From the NCBI GenBank assembly GCA_964562375.1, contig CAZLSW010000023.1:1-46154 (forward strand): a DNA stretch of 46,154 nucleotides, in the 5' to 3' direction. The position numbers were made by a program, and so were the translations under genes. Source of the stretch: JAJPXC01 sp964562375 (lineage in GTDB: Bacteria; Bacteroidota; Bacteroidia; Bacteroidales; Muribaculaceae). Positions 5,717 to 13,209 of this stretch are shown piece after piece (position 1 is the stretch's first letter; every line of letters begins with the position of its first letter). The notes below the pieces were generated by a model. That model had not been told where the DNA came from. It saw nothing but the letters and a program-made list of their open reading frames with translations, and did not search any database.

Positions 5717-7054
5717 TCAAAATCCTGTCTGAGGATTTGAAGATAAGACCAACTTGCTTGCTGATTTGTAGGGGATGTAGCGCCAGTTGGGCTCGTCGCG
5801 GAAGCGGGAGTAGACGGGGGATACTTGGAAGAGACCGAAGATCTCGCCCTTTTCGCTATTTGAGTCGAAAACGAGGAGCCACGAGCGGGGCAGGGAGCGG
5901 CACTCGGTGACGGAGTTGTAATCGGGGTCGGAAACAAGCTCATGGGTTTCCATGTCAATGATTTGCCACAGATACTCGCGGTCGCGCAGTCCGGCCCAGT
6001 AAGGCGTCCGTTGCCCCAAGTACTGAAGGCTGTCGTAGTGGCAACTTATGATGTCGCCGTAGCGGTCACGTAGGCCGTAAAGTCCATCCTCCTCTATTTC
6101 CAGTATGCCGTTGCGTGAGTATGGATAATCGGTGAATCTGTCCACACGGATGGCATCAGTGCACGCCAACACGTTATAGCCCAACGAGAGGAAAGGAATC
6201 AGCCAGCCCAGCACGACGGCAAACGCCACGGCTTTTATCGTTCGTCGGCGCATCAGCCAATACGCGATGGCTCCCACAAACGCCAAGGCAGGACATGCGT
6301 AGGCCAGCCACAACCTCGAGTCGCCGATTTCCCATTGCGACGCCCAAAAGCACGCGTCGCCAATGAGGACTGCCACATCCAGCCACGCCGCCTGACGCGG
6401 CTCGATATGGTCCATCCACTGGTAAAGGACGTAAATCAGCACCCCCGAGCAAGCCAGCATGCACGCCAGACTCCCCAGAAACGGAGTGGAACGTCCCACC
6501 GCCACCGCGACGCACAGCGTCAAGGCTGTCACGCCGTAGGCTATGGCGACCGTGAAAACATCCGTCGACCTCTTGACCATACGGCGGCTCAAGGTCAAAG
6601 CCATATACCACACCAACGGGGCCAAGTAGAACCATATCGACAGTAGCCATACCCAAATCTTCACGTCCTCCGAGCCGTCGGTTATGCTCGGTTCTCCGGG
6701 GTGAATCACCGCCTGGTAAACGCCGTGGAACAGCGAGTTGTCGTGGGTAAAGAATCGCCACACGCAATCCACGCACTTGGCCATCGGCAGGAACAAAGCC
6801 CGCACGCCATCTGTCCCCCCGACGCTAACGAACATCACGAGCCCCAGTGTCCACGCCCCCACCAGCCACACCACCTTGCGCTCCCGGGCATACAGTCCAA
6901 GCGACATCAGTATCCTCGTTAACAAAGCCACAACGACCAACGCCGTGACCCACCAACTTCCAGCCACCCAAACGACGCACAGCCCCCAGGCCGACACGAC
7001 GGTCAAATCGATCGCCACCACCTCCCGCTGAAACTCGTTTATCTTCGTATCCAT
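5717..7054 (-). CDS. Multi-TM membrane protein with C-terminal WG-repeat-like segment
   Basis: 445 aa. The first ~310 residues contain roughly nine hydrophobic helices separated by short loops. The remainder is soluble and includes a WG-repeat-like unit (GLYGLRDRYGDIISCHYDSL), a beta-rich motif found in bacterial cell-surface and signalling proteins. Start ATG lies one base after the stop of the PP2C gene, so translation is coupled. It is the last gene of this transcription unit and is followed by the 41-bp palindrome. No enzyme motif is seen. Its likely role is a membrane component regulated by, or signalling to, the adjacent phosphatase (inference). Confidence 0.75.
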   Translation of the reverse strand: MDTKINEFQREVVAIDLTVVSAWGLCVVWVAGSWWVTALVVVALLTRILMSLGLYARERKVVWLVGAWTLGLVMFVSVGGTDGVRALFLPMAKCVDCVWRFFTHDNSLFHGVYQAVIHPGEPSITDGSEDVKIWVWLLSIWFYLAPLVWYMALTLSRRMVKRSTDVFTVAIAYGVTALTLCVAVAVGRSTPFLGSLACMLACSGVLIYVLYQWMDHIEPRQAAWLDVAVLIGDACFWASQWEIGDSRLWLAYACPALAFVGAIAYWLMRRRTIKAVAFAVVLGWLIPFLSLGYNVLACTDAIRVDRFTDYPYSRNGILEIEEDGLYGLRDRYGDIISCHYDSLQYLGQRTPYWAGLRDREYLWQIIDMETHELVSDPDYNSVTECRSLPRSWLLVFDSNSEKGEIFGLFQVSPVYSRFRDEPNWRYIPYKSASKLVLSSNPQTGF

Positions 7055-7055
7055 G

Positions 7056-7721
7056 TCAGATTTCGATGAGGATAGCGGAATAGTTGTCGTGGGCGTGGTA
7101 GTGGCACCAGTCCTTAAGTTGTACCGCGATGTCTTCTATTTCAAGATCCGAGCGCATCAATTTCTCAAGACGCTCGGCGGGGATGCACCCGTAAACCCCA
7201 TCGGAGCATAACAACACGCGGTCGCCGGGCTTGACGATATAAAGGTAAATCTCGGGGAGTAGTTTGTCACACCTTCCGGTGAAGAAGGCGTTGGTAATCA
7301 ACGGCCAGCCCTCGGGCGAGGTCGTGACATGGTCGCGGGTGATAACTGTCGGATGCTCCTTGCCGTAGACGTAGGCTCGGCTGTCGCCGCAATGGGCGAT
7401 GTACAAATTGTCGCCGGTCAGCAAGCTCATAACCAATGTCGAGCCCATCTCGCGCCCGCGAGTGCGGCCCTCAAAGGTTATCCCGGCCGACTTTATTGCG
7501 TTACGTATCTTACGCAGGCCGTCAGGCTGGGTGCAATGGCCGAAGAAGTGTAGGCAAATCCCCTCCACGACGGTTTTGGATGCCTCGTCGCCACACATGT
7601 GTCCGCCCATGCCGTCGCACAATACGGCCAAATGGGAGCCGATGGGCCGAATCAAGCCCTCCCACACGTCGTCCTCGTTGCGTGGACGCGGCCCTTGCTC
7701 GGAAAATCTTGCCACTTTCAT
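7056..7721 (-). CDS. PP2C-family Ser/Thr protein phosphatase (second copy)
   Basis: 221 aa, a minimal PP2C (PPM) domain. The metal-binding motifs are complete: RNEDD near residue 16, CDGMGGH near 38, GDSRAY near 120, CSDGVYG near 174 and a terminal HDNYSAI. It should remove phosphate from Ser/Thr (Mn2+/Mg2+ dependent) and is cytosolic, with no signal or TM. The start overlaps the DUF1232 gene by four bases (ATGA) and the stop is one base from the next gene. Within this gene region the partner kinase would be the kinase at 21949-22953 or the pseudokinase fusion at 13210-15141; which one is unknown. Confidence 0.94.
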   Translation of the reverse strand: MKVARFSEQGPRPRNEDDVWEGLIRPIGSHLAVLCDGMGGHMCGDEASKTVVEGICLHFFGHCTQPDGLRKIRNAIKSAGITFEGRTRGREMGSTLVMSLLTGDNLYIAHCGDSRAYVYGKEHPTVITRDHVTTSPEGWPLITNAFFTGRCDKLLPEIYLYIVKPGDRVLLCSDGVYGCIPAERLEKLMRSDLEIEDIAVQLKDWCHYHAHDNYSAILIEI

Positions 7722-8077
7722 GCCTCAATCATTTCATAGGGGGTGTATTCGGGGAACCAACGGTCAAGGGTATCCTCGACACGCCGCTTAATCTGAGGTG
7801 TGACATGACGGTTAACCTTGTTGAGAACAACCGTCAACGACAACGCCTCGTCGGTCAATCCCAAAAGGAACCATCGCTTGAAGGGAATCAAGTCGACGGG
7901 CAGCACCAGATAAGCCAAGCAGGCCACAATAATAGCCTTCTCTTTCAGGCTCACGTCGCCGCTTTTCAGCACTTCCCAAAGCAGCAACGCGGGACGTGTC
8001 GTTGCCCTGCCAGCCTTTCGACTCCACTCCTTAATGGCTTCCCAGAGGCTCTCCTTGTCAATCTTCAAAACGCTCAT
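7718..8077 (-). CDS. DUF1232 (YkvA-like) protein
   Basis: 119 aa from the ATG that begins MSVLKIDKESLW; an upstream in-frame ATG would add 18 unlikely residues. Residues ~50-85 carry the DUF1232 signature (ACLAYLVLPVDLIP ... GLTDEALSL), a short helical hairpin found in YkvA-type proteins of unknown function, often membrane-proximal. It overlaps the PP2C start by four bases. A paralogue is at 18687-19217. Both have AxLAYxVLPxDLxP and a following K/R-rich VTPxIKxxV helix. Confidence 0.82.
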   Translation of the reverse strand: MSVLKIDKESLWEAIKEWSRKAGRATTRPALLLWEVLKSGDVSLKEKAIIVACLAYLVLPVDLIPFKRWFLLGLTDEALSLTVVLNKVNRHVTPQIKRRVEDTLDRWFPEYTPYEMIEA

Positions 8078-8162
8078 AATAGGATTTTTAATGGTTATTG
8101 TACCCTGATGGCCGTTTGGAGCCATCATCATTTATAAAGAATAGGAAATGTCAAGAAATCTA

Positions 8163-9236
8163 TCACCGTAGATCATTTTTGTGGGCCATTTTGTCAATCT
8201 CGTCCTTGGCTAATTGAATCAGGCATTTTTTGAACCGGGAATCGGCTTTGAGTCTATCGTATGGCAGGGCATGATTGGCGTGTTCCCGCGACGCGAACTC
8301 TTGCAATCGCGATTGGACTTTCTTGTCGAGCCGGTAAAGGGCGCTCACCACATCGGCAAGACCAAGGCGACCACACGACTTGACGAGCCAACGCACCTCC
8401 CGGATGTCAGCAAGGGACAGCCCCACTGAGATTACGCCATCTTCAGAAGATAAGCGAGTTTTGTCCTCCCACACCACCATGTATGGATCCAGCGATTGTA
8501 GCCAGTCGCAAAAATTCTCCCATACAGGGTACTGCCTTGCTCCCCGCCCGCTCTTTGCCTGCGCGTCGAGATATTGGAATAACGTCAACTTGGAGGGATC
8601 AATCACATACTCCGGGGACTCCTTGGCCAATCGCAAAGCCAGCTTGCGGTATCCAACGACACGCTCCAGCTCTTCCTGGCGCTTGTTCACAATCTCCATT
8701 GGCAGTTGGGCCACGATGTAATCGGCGATTGCGGGACAACGGCAATACTCGTCACATCGCCGGTATAGCAGTTCCATGATTTCCACCGATTGCCCCTTTT
8801 TGGTAGACAAAAGCGATTTGAAACCACCCGTCATCGTCTTGGTTACCCAAGCCGTGTCGGTCATGGTGCCCGCATGCAACATAGTCTTCACAATGGCGAT
8901 TTGATCCTTGAATGATTGCGCGACGAAGCGCTCTTGCAATTCTTTGCGGGCGTCCATGCGTTTGCCGCTTCGGGGGTTGGAAAAGTCGGCCAGCACTTCC
9001 CTTATGGGACGGTTAACACGGCTAAATGATTTGGCCGCTCGTTGCTGAGCCAATTCCTGTCTCTTTTCAAGGTAGCTCTCCAAGGGAGTGCCCTCGGTCA
9101 ACCTTGAACGAGTTTTCTCTTCCAAGCAACGAGCCAAAGCCGCGGCGTACACCCGGTCACTGGAGCGCACGAACCCGTAATAATCACTCTCGGCCAAGCC
9201 GTTGATTTCTTTTAAGATTTCCTTAGTCAGTTCCAT
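8163..9236 (-). CDS. Hypothetical helical protein, first gene of the 9.2-5.7 kb unit
   Basis: 357 aa from ATG 9236 (an upstream in-frame start would add ten residues). No family is recognised. The sequence is almost wholly helical and charged, with no signal peptide or TM segment and no catalytic motif; the pattern could be an alpha-solenoid. It follows a ~200-base leader region with a TAnnTTTG box and precedes DUF1232, PP2C and the membrane/WG gene on the same strand, so it is probably a cytosolic adaptor of that set. Confidence 0.7.
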   Translation of the reverse strand: MELTKEILKEINGLAESDYYGFVRSSDRVYAAALARCLEEKTRSRLTEGTPLESYLEKRQELAQQRAAKSFSRVNRPIREVLADFSNPRSGKRMDARKELQERFVAQSFKDQIAIVKTMLHAGTMTDTAWVTKTMTGGFKSLLSTKKGQSVEIMELLYRRCDEYCRCPAIADYIVAQLPMEIVNKRQEELERVVGYRKLALRLAKESPEYVIDPSKLTLFQYLDAQAKSGRGARQYPVWENFCDWLQSLDPYMVVWEDKTRLSSEDGVISVGLSLADIREVRWLVKSCGRLGLADVVSALYRLDKKVQSRLQEFASREHANHALPYDRLKADSRFKKCLIQLAKDEIDKMAHKNDLR

Positions 9237-9444
9237 GATTTCTTTTATTGAAACAATCAGCGACACTGGGGTTGGTTTGCATAAAAATGTTTATTGTCAT
9301 GAAGGCATGCGCCTCATCATAGAACCAGGTCTGGGGCCTTTGACATGGTTTTTGGATATTTCCACACTGCCAATCTTAGTTTTCCGTTGGCAAGGGAGTC
9401 AATGCGACCTATGTGGCCGGCGACGTTGACTTCTTTCATAGGCA

Positions 9445-9452
9445 CAAATTTA
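9445..9452 (-). promoter_or_regulatory. Probable -7 box for the 9.2-5.7 kb unit
   Basis: Minus-strand TAAATTTG fits TAnnTTTG. A TTGAC lies 24 bases upstream of it, slightly farther than the usual 19-21. It would give a leader of about 200 bases before the 8163-9236 gene; I see no gene in that leader. Confidence 0.45.
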
Positions 9453-9468
9453 ACTCTTTTATCGGATT

Positions 9469-10146
9469 TCACCCGTCAATCTGTGGGTTACCATATGGGA
9501 AAAGTCCGTTGAAATATAACTCGACCGATTTATGGGCGAGCTCGTTGGCGTGGAAGTAAAACTGGTCAGTCGTTATTTGATTCAACACAGTCTCCAAGTT
9601 GCCCTTTCCCATGGGCAGGGTGTCCCGATCAAACTTGGCCAAGGGCCACTCCTTGGTAAAAAGGATGTTGATCGTAAGGGCGTATTGGGGGCCTTCCCGT
9701 TGGATTTGCTTCAGTGACTGGCGCCCTTTCGCAGTGCTTAACTCCACCCGCAACGCTTTGATATGGCTCTTGCCATGGAGGTCGCTTATCGGGAACTCAT
9801 GAATTCCGGGCTTATCAATCTTGCGGGCGAATTTCATGAACGCCTCCCAATGCAGGTCCAAGACGTGCTGGTTGCCCTTGATCATCTTTTCAGCCTGCCC
9901 AAACAGACGCTCGCGCTGCTCCATCTCGGCCAAATGCTCACGCAACGGGCGGCATTTGTGCCAATATGCATATGGTCGATCATGCCATCGAAACTCGTCT
10001 TCGCTTTCGTTCCAGCGAGCCGCGCGATATAAGGATGAGTAATGGCTATAGAATCTCACGAACTTGTCCTTGCCAGTGGCCCGGTTAGTGCGCCACATCT
10101 CCCAAAGCCAAGCGTCGGGGTCGTCGTAGTAATGTCCTCTTTTCAT
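9469..10146 (-). CDS. Hypothetical protein, paralogue of the 10159-10833 gene
   Basis: 225 aa from ATG 10146; an in-frame TTG two codons earlier is less likely. Unknown family. It shares a layout with the neighbouring 224-aa protein: an N-terminal aromatic-rich segment (ELW/EMW), a central helix with REHLAEMEQRERL versus GEHLAERDAWWAQ, then a beta-rich half with a LRVELS or LAVRLS strand. No TM, signal or catalytic motif. It is the last gene of the unit running from 16.4 kb and starts 12 bases after the previous stop. Confidence 0.7.
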   Translation of the reverse strand: MKRGHYYDDPDAWLWEMWRTNRATGKDKFVRFYSHYSSLYRAARWNESEDEFRWHDRPYAYWHKCRPLREHLAEMEQRERLFGQAEKMIKGNQHVLDLHWEAFMKFARKIDKPGIHEFPISDLHGKSHIKALRVELSTAKGRQSLKQIQREGPQYALTINILFTKEWPLAKFDRDTLPMGKGNLETVLNQITTDQFYFHANELAHKSVELYFNGLFPYGNPQIDG

Positions 10147-10158
10147 GTACAATCGCTT

Positions 10159-10833
10159 TTATTCGCCGCAAACGGCATCCAGAATATCCTTATCGAACCA
10201 TCCGCGTACAATCTCCTTATAATCGTGTTTTTGGATTCGCTCCTCGATTTCGGCGCGGAATTGGCTCGGGTCGGCTCCCCGGCAAATGCGCGAGTACCAG
10301 CTCTTGGAACCATAGCGGGCACGTGTGTAATTGAGCCTCATGCCCATGCCCAGATGGTACGTCGGCGGCGCTGTTGGATCGTAATCCTCATCCTCGGGAT
10401 CCTTCTCATACACAGACAGACGCACTGCGAGGGTGTTGAAAACGCAACCTTCGTCCTGACCCTCGGTTATGGGGATCAGATACTCGCCTGGAGTACCCGA
10501 CTTTTCCAACATGAGGTCAAACCATTCGTCAAAATGGCGGTTGTAGATCTCGCGGCTCAAATCCAGTAGGCGATGGTTCTCGCGGATTTGCGCCCACCAG
10601 GCGTCCCGCTCGGCCAGATGCTCGCCAATGGTGGTCTTATTGATGGAGTAGGTGTCGCGCAGCGACTTACTCTGGTATGCCTTGATTTCCTCCTCGTGGC
10701 GTCTCATGGCCTTGCGGGCAGTATAGGCCGAGGCGTAGACTCCGCATAGATACGACTCGCTCGAGAACGTGTCCCATCCCCACAGCTCGTAACAAGCCTT
10801 CTCGGGGTAGTTTCGATATTTTTCAGGATTCAT
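10159..10833 (-). CDS. Hypothetical protein, paralogue of the 9469-10146 gene
   Basis: 224 aa, no recognised family. An N-terminal aromatic stretch (YELWGWDTFSSESY) is followed by a long charged helix, a helix containing GEHLAERDAWW, then a beta-rich region with LAVRLSVYEKDPEDEDYD, and finally a basic helical tail. It starts seven bases after the stop of the 152-aa gene. The tandem arrangement with a diverged copy suggests two subunits of one heteromer (inference). Confidence 0.7.
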   Translation of the reverse strand: MNPEKYRNYPEKACYELWGWDTFSSESYLCGVYASAYTARKAMRRHEEEIKAYQSKSLRDTYSINKTTIGEHLAERDAWWAQIRENHRLLDLSREIYNRHFDEWFDLMLEKSGTPGEYLIPITEGQDEGCVFNTLAVRLSVYEKDPEDEDYDPTAPPTYHLGMGMRLNYTRARYGSKSWYSRICRGADPSQFRAEIEERIQKHDYKEIVRGWFDKDILDAVCGE

Positions 10834-10840
10834 ATTTAAA

Positions 10841-11299
10841 TCAATTAAAACCGATAAGCATGGTGAGTTGGACTTTTCTCTTCCCTTTGGCCGGCTTTAG
10901 ACCCCAACTGAAATCGATCTCATCGTCTAACGGGGTGATGAAGTCTATTATGGTAAAAGACGACTCCGCGGCCAGGTTTATCCTGGTTTCCAAAAAAATC
11001 AGCACCTTACGGGGATGGTCGTCGGGATGCAAGGATACAATCTGTTGGAAAGCGTCGCCGAGCAGTGTCAGAAGGTTTTCGGGGTGCCCTTCAGCAACTA
11101 CGCCGTCGGCGACACGCACATCGCCACCAACCAAACTCTCTACATCGACAAAATCCAATGAGACGAGGCCGTTGACCGGCAAGATATTGTTCTCTATGAC
11201 GTCCCACATACGCTCGGGAGTGAAGTTGCCGTGGATTTTCTTCCCGTAGCATTCGAGGAACATAGAGCGCATTTCAGCGAGGTTCATTTCCTGGTTCAT
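10841..11299 (-). CDS. Small protein resembling the FtsZ C-terminal domain
   Basis: 152 aa. No confident family. The last ~50 residues have the order of an FtsZ/tubulin C-terminal domain: a short strand (INLAAESSFTIIDF), a helix, DEIDFSWGLKP (compare a.IifG...d in FtsZ) and a final strand VQLTMLIGF (compare v.VTVIaTGF). The GTPase domain with its GGGTGTG loop is absent, so polymerisation with GTP is not expected. The N-terminal half is acidic and helical. It sits in a run of small proteins with short intergenic gaps. The resemblance is by eye and needs a profile or structure comparison. Confidence 0.6.
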   Translation of the reverse strand: MNQEMNLAEMRSMFLECYGKKIHGNFTPERMWDVIENNILPVNGLVSLDFVDVESLVGGDVRVADGVVAEGHPENLLTLLGDAFQQIVSLHPDDHPRKVLIFLETRINLAAESSFTIIDFITPLDDEIDFSWGLKPAKGKRKVQLTMLIGFN

Positions 11300-11314
11300 G
11301 ACTTCTTGAAGGTT

Positions 11315-11791
11315 TTATTTGCCGTCGGGATAAAAATATTGTTCCACGTGCTGGTTGAAAATCGTTTCCGCTTCCTCGCGGAAAGAAGGGGCGTTAACGA
11401 GGTTTTGATAACCCTCGAAAGTTTTGCACGCCGAGAAAAAGATAACGTATTTCTTCTCCTCGTTGAACTGGCTCTCCTTGAGCGTGAGGACCAGCCCCAT
11501 GGTGTAAAGTGCCGGCTCCAGGTCCATTCTCATCAAGTTAAGGCCCATTTTCTTCACCAGGCAATCTTGACTGACAAGCTCAAGGCTGCCCTCTACCTCG
11601 TTGTCAAAAGGCAACAGCTTCCCGGCGGCGTCGATGACCCCGGGATCGGCCATGAACATGCGAGCGAAGTCGATGAAATCGTCCATGCAATCATGGACAG
11701 CCATTTGAGTGAGCTGGCAACCGAGCATCAACTCTGCGTCAGAAGATGTGGTTGTAGATGTGGGGCTGGTGGGCAATTGCTGTTTCTCCAT
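11315..11791 (-). CDS. Hypothetical protein
   Basis: 158 aa from the ATG giving MEKQQLPTSPTSTTT; this start overlaps the upstream gene by 53 bases. An alternative ATG at 11728 (MLGCQLTQM) would avoid the overlap. After a Ser/Thr/Pro-rich leader the protein is mixed alpha/beta with EEKKYVIFFSACKTFEGY, a strand-loop pattern like the neighbouring YbjN-like proteins. No catalytic motif, TM or signal. Function unknown; probably part of the same complex as its neighbours. Confidence 0.65.
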   Translation of the reverse strand: MEKQQLPTSPTSTTTSSDAELMLGCQLTQMAVHDCMDDFIDFARMFMADPGVIDAAGKLLPFDNEVEGSLELVSQDCLVKKMGLNLMRMDLEPALYTMGLVLTLKESQFNEEKKYVIFFSACKTFEGYQNLVNAPSFREEAETIFNQHVEQYFYPDGK

Positions 11792-12350
11792 TGATATGAT
11801 AAATTTTGTTGAGTGAAAGATCTTGTGCCACATGGCTTTGAAAAAAGGCGTCAAATCCCAGAATGTAACGATAGTTGGCCTTTTGGTAAGCGGCCTTGAT
11901 ATTCTTAAAGTTGTTGTTGACCATGCGGGCATGCTCGAGCATTATGGGCACGATGAATCGCGCCCAGTCCCCGTCACGCGAGGCCTTCAGGGTGTACTCC
12001 CCGATTATCATGCCCGATCGGTTCACTTGGAAGTCAACGAAATCCGATTTCTGGTTCACATCTTTAAGCGTTTGCGTGATCCCTTCGCGTTCCTCAGGAT
12101 GGCTGGCGGGAAAATTGGAGCATGATGTGACGCTTATTTTCGTGGAGCTTTTACGCCGGATAATAAAGCATAAGGGATGCGATTCTTGGTCCATAAGCTG
12201 GAGAGCCAAGTAAAAAGCCTCGTTGAAATAATCGTATTGGTACACCAGGCCACTGCCGTGCAGCGCCTTCTCCACCTGAAGCAGCAAGGGATCCTTGGGA
12301 TGATTGAGCGCCCACCATGGGCCTGGCGCCTGTTTGCGAAACAGTTTCAT
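11739..12350 (-). CDS. YbjN-like (type III chaperone fold-like) protein
   Basis: 203 aa. Central residues ~90-160 follow the YbjN pattern: a helix with TLKDVNQKSDFVDFQVN, a hairpin with GMIIGEYTLKAS, then a long helix (FIVPIMLEHARMVNNNFKNI). YbjN-like proteins share a fold with type III secretion chaperones and are usually peptide-binding regulators. Start ATG is six bases after the stop of the preceding gene. The assignment is tentative because no characteristic single motif exists. Confidence 0.6.
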   Translation of the reverse strand: MKLFRKQAPGPWWALNHPKDPLLLQVEKALHGSGLVYQYDYFNEAFYLALQLMDQESHPLCFIIRRKSSTKISVTSCSNFPASHPEEREGITQTLKDVNQKSDFVDFQVNRSGMIIGEYTLKASRDGDWARFIVPIMLEHARMVNNNFKNIKAAYQKANYRYILGFDAFFQSHVAQDLSLNKIYHINGETAIAHQPHIYNHIF

Positions 12351-12356
12351 AAGCGA

Positions 12357-12743
12357 TTAGAGATTATTGTAAGAAACTTTCGCGGCTATCAGGGAGGGGA
12401 ATCCGCGCTCGAGTTGGAAGCCCAGGCTCTCCTCATTGTCGTAATAGAACTCGTAGGCGGCGACGACGTTGTCGGTCGATACCGGATAAATCTTCACCAC
12501 CTTGAGCGTGCGGCCAAGGTCGATGCACTTGGCCAGTTTCTTCTGGGCGTCACCCTCGTCAAGGGTGTCGAGGTAGGGCAGCATCATCGTTATATACTTG
12601 CCGTCCTCCTCATTACAGAAGATATGGATCGACTGCATCTGGAAGCGAACCATCAGCATATCGTCTTCCTCGATGTCCAAAATTTTGTACCCCTTGTCTT
12701 TAAGAAAGGCTTGGACAAATTTTACTGTTTGATTGGGTTCCAT
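12357..12743 (-). CDS. YbjN-like small protein
   Basis: 128 aa from ATG 12743, one base after the stop of the upstream gene; a longer frame with an N-terminal MATTPKN... extension would overlap that gene and is less likely. It shows the alpha-beta-beta-beta-alpha outline of YbjN-like proteins: helix FVQAFLKDKGY, strands DDMLMVRFQM and IHIFCNEEDGKYITMML, helix AQKKLAKCIDLG, then VVAAYEFYYD. Expected to be a small cytosolic adaptor or chaperone (inference). Confidence 0.6.
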   Translation of the reverse strand: MEPNQTVKFVQAFLKDKGYKILDIEEDDMLMVRFQMQSIHIFCNEEDGKYITMMLPYLDTLDEGDAQKKLAKCIDLGRTLKVVKIYPVSTDNVVAAYEFYYDNEESLGFQLERGFPSLIAAKVSYNNL

Positions 12744-12744
12744 G

Positions 12745-13164
12745 TTATTCGTCGTTTTCTTGTGTTGATTCTTCGGCGTCGTCGCCATTCAATAAATTAT
12801 GGAAAAGATGAGCCGTGGTCTGGACTACCCGGAGTGCGTGCTCGATGGTGTCCTGCGCCAGTTGACAGTCGTCCGTGGGGATGCGTTGCTCAAAAGACAC
12901 CCACACGTCGTTGCCGGTGACGATGGTCTTGGTGTACTTGATACGGGAGTTGACCTCGTTGACGATGTCGAGGATAAACGCGCGATCCTCCTTCTCGAAT
13001 CGGTGAATGTTGGGGAACGTGATGCGGAAGAACTGATCATCGTCCTCATCGGGCATATAGAGGAGAACCACTCCCTCATAGTGGAAAAGATAGCCGTAAT
13101 CCGGTACCTCCTCCGTTTGGAAGCCCAACTCGTGCAGGGCGTCTACAACTGTTGAAATGTTCAT
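12745..13164 (-). CDS. YbjN-like small protein
   Basis: 139 aa, the clearest YbjN-like member here: helix VVDALHELGF, strand pair YLFHYEGVVLLYMPD and FFRITFPNI, helix RAFILDIVNEVNSR, strand TGNDVWVSFEQRI, then a long helix CQLAQDTIEHALRVVQTT. The tail is acidic (EESTQENDE). It follows the pseudokinase-AAA gene by 45 bases. Three proteins with this outline stand in a row, suggesting duplicated chaperone-like subunits. Confidence 0.65.
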   Translation of the reverse strand: MNISTVVDALHELGFQTEEVPDYGYLFHYEGVVLLYMPDEDDDQFFRITFPNIHRFEKEDRAFILDIVNEVNSRIKYTKTIVTGNDVWVSFEQRIPTDDCQLAQDTIEHALRVVQTTAHLFHNLLNGDDAEESTQENDE

Positions 13165-13209
13165 AGCGGTGGCTTTTAATATATAGAGTGTATAAACTAA
13201 AAGAATCTA

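Noticed and set aside
7436..8137. 233-codon plus-strand frame across the PP2C/DUF1232 genes
   Set aside because: Antisense to two recognised, translationally coupled genes.
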